From Planctomycetota bacterium (lineage in GTDB: Bacteria; Planctomycetota; Planctomycetia; Gemmatales; Gemmataceae), in the NCBI GenBank assembly GCA_003669555.1, contig QWOS01000040.1:1-44528 (forward strand): 44,528 nucleotides of DNA, written 5' to 3'. The notes beneath the pieces are model-generated. The model was not told where the DNA came from. It saw only the letters and a program-made list of their open reading frames with translations, and searched no databases. Both the position numbers and the translations under genes were made by a program. Shown here piece after piece: positions 43,453 through 44,528 of the stretch (positions within the stretch are counted from its first letter, which is position 1; each line of letters starts with the position of its first letter).

Positions 43453-44460
43453 CTAGTCTTTGGCAATCCAGCCGAGAAAAGCATCGTCGTCCACATTTCG
43501 ACCACTGATCACGACCACCAAATCACCCGCCCCCCCAAGGCCCACAGTACCCCCCAGCAGGCCAGCAACAGCGATCGCCCCGGAGGGTTCAGTCCGCAAC
43601 CCGTGATGATGGTATAGCCAACGCATGGCGGTACGGGTCGCCGGGTCGGGCACCGCCAGCGACTGCCCCACCAACCGCTGCAGAATGGGCCAGTTATGCA
43701 CGCCAACATCGTACGATAGCAATCCATCACAGATACTGGCTGGCCTGTCGAGACGAACCCTCTTACCCGCCGCCAGTGACTGACAAAAATCATCAGCACC
43801 GGAGGGCTCCACGCCGACAATCCGGGACAGGGGGAAACCATCAGCAATTGCCAGCGCGTGGCCCGCCATCAGGCCCCCACCGCTGACGGGACAGAAAAAA
43901 CAGTCCAATCCACGCCCCTCGCGCATCAGGTCAGCAACAATTTCCAGGCCCCCGACACCGTTGCCGGCAATCACATGCGGATCATCGTAGGGGGATGCCT
44001 GAAGAGCCTTTTCCTGGATAACGATCTGGCGGGTCAGGTGGTCGCGCGCGCCGGTTTGATAGTCGCGAGCGAGGTCATAGGTGCGAATTTCCGCCCCGAA
44101 AGACCGGGTCAGTTCGAATTTGATCCGGGGGGCAGTATCTGGCATGACAACAATAACCCGGGTGCCAAAGCACATGCCGGCATAGGCAATTCCCGAGGCG
44201 AAATTGCCGGATGAATGGGCCACAACTGGGCGGCCTTGCAGGGTTTGCCAGTGATTCGCCAGCCAGTTCAGGCCCCCCAGCAGCTTGAATGAGCCTGATG
44301 GGGTCCAGCCATAATCTTTGAGCCAGACCCGTCGGCTGGGTGGCAAACCCAGCTCTTTCTCCAGTGCATGCGAGCGGATCAAAGGCGCCGCACTCACATG
44401 AGCCCGCACCGCTCTCTCAGCCGCCTTGATTTGATCCATGCCCAAAACGCAGCTATTCAT
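43453..44460 (-). CDS. PLP-dependent threonine/serine dehydratase or racemase-like enzyme
   Basis: The 335-residue protein is a fold-type II pyridoxal-phosphate enzyme. The Schiff-base lysine is Lys59 in 'TPSGSFKLLGG'. 'VAHSSGNFASGIAYAGMCFG' provides the substrate carboxylate loop, and 'CPVSGGGLMAGHALA' the phosphate-binding glycine loop. This pattern matches serine racemase, threonine dehydratase and threo-3-hydroxyaspartate dehydratase. No C-terminal ACT regulatory domain is present, so it is not a full-length biosynthetic IlvA. ATG 44460 has AAGG eight bases upstream. It is convergent with the small membrane protein. A weak hairpin at 43404-43429 without a T run lies between them. Confidence 0.88.
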   Translation of the reverse strand: MNSCVLGMDQIKAAERAVRAHVSAAPLIRSHALEKELGLPPSRRVWLKDYGWTPSGSFKLLGGLNWLANHWQTLQGRPVVAHSSGNFASGIAYAGMCFGTRVIVVMPDTAPRIKFELTRSFGAEIRTYDLARDYQTGARDHLTRQIVIQEKALQASPYDDPHVIAGNGVGGLEIVADLMREGRGLDCFFCPVSGGGLMAGHALAIADGFPLSRIVGVEPSGADDFCQSLAAGKRVRLDRPASICDGLLSYDVGVHNWPILQRLVGQSLAVPDPATRTAMRWLYHHHGLRTEPSGAIAVAGLLGGTVGLGGAGDLVVVISGRNVDDDAFLGWIAKD

Positions 44461-44528
44461 GGCGGTGCCCTTCTTTGCCCGGGCAAACCCAAGCCAGTCC
44501 GGATTTGATCCGGAATCAAGTATCCACA

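Noticed and set aside
1-44528. tRNA genes, rRNA, CRISPR arrays, insertion sequences or prophage
   Set aside because: I found no cloverleaf with CCA-proximal and T-loop patterns, no spaced repeat array, no transposase or integrase motif and no flanking inverted repeats.

Overview
The window looks like chromosome from a planctomycete, most likely of the Gemmata/Zavarzinella group (order Gemmatales). Pointers are a prepilin-like DUF1559 protein, a 2,056-residue surface protein that opens with the planctomycete 'LExLExRxVPA' type motif and carries FG-GAP and Ig-like repeats, a Tat-type sugar-isomerase-like protein, and several signal-peptide esterases. Base composition is moderately GC-rich and even. 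I see no insertion sequence, phage gene, tRNA, rRNA or CRISPR array, so the assignment rests on protein families only.

Layout. (1) 1-4123, minus strand: a compact run of two secreted alpha/beta hydrolases, a highly conserved protein of unknown function between them, and a truncated secreted STN-like protein. (2) 4325-5341: DAHP synthase, first step of aromatic amino acid synthesis, behind a leader with two sets of short tandem repeats. (3) 5444-14568: six consecutive plus-strand genes. Five are GT4 glycosyltransferases, arranged as two tandem duplicate pairs plus one, and the first is an unrecognised protein. On the opposite strand (14667-17087) is a fused GT2/ArnT-type membrane glycosyltransferase. 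Together they look like a surface polysaccharide or glycoprotein assembly locus. (4) 17456-20494: a sugar isomerase-like protein, a DUF1559 pseudopilin and a degenerate-looking Ser/Thr kinase. (5) 20795-23640: a nitrogen module with a sigma-54-like promoter, an ammonium transporter carrying three extra segments, a PII protein without the usual uridylylated Tyr51, and a strong terminator. (6) 29042-23736, minus strand: a redox operon ending in glycolate oxidase glcD-glcE-glcF, preceded by a flavin reductase-like gene and a thioredoxin-like gene. (7) 34153-29440, minus strand: cheA-cheW-mcp. (8) 34454-44460: an alpha/beta hydrolase, the giant surface protein, Dps, a small membrane protein and a PLP-dependent dehydratase/racemase-like enzyme.

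The most interesting signal is at 28545-29042. A secreted TlpA/thioredoxin-like gene has an in-frame TGA exactly where the first cysteine of the CxxC active site should be (TGA-Ile-Pro-Cys). The frame is open on both sides, a good ribosome binding site lies before an upstream ATG and signal peptide, and 29 nt after the TGA sits the loop of a perfect 6-bp hairpin whose loop begins GGUC, as in classical bacterial SECIS elements. I read this as a selenocysteine-containing thioredoxin-like protein (UxxC) that ordinary gene calling would truncate or miss. It heads an operon with a flavin reductase and glycolate oxidase, which suggests a redox role next to flavin/FeS-dependent glycolate oxidation. 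The functional link is inference.
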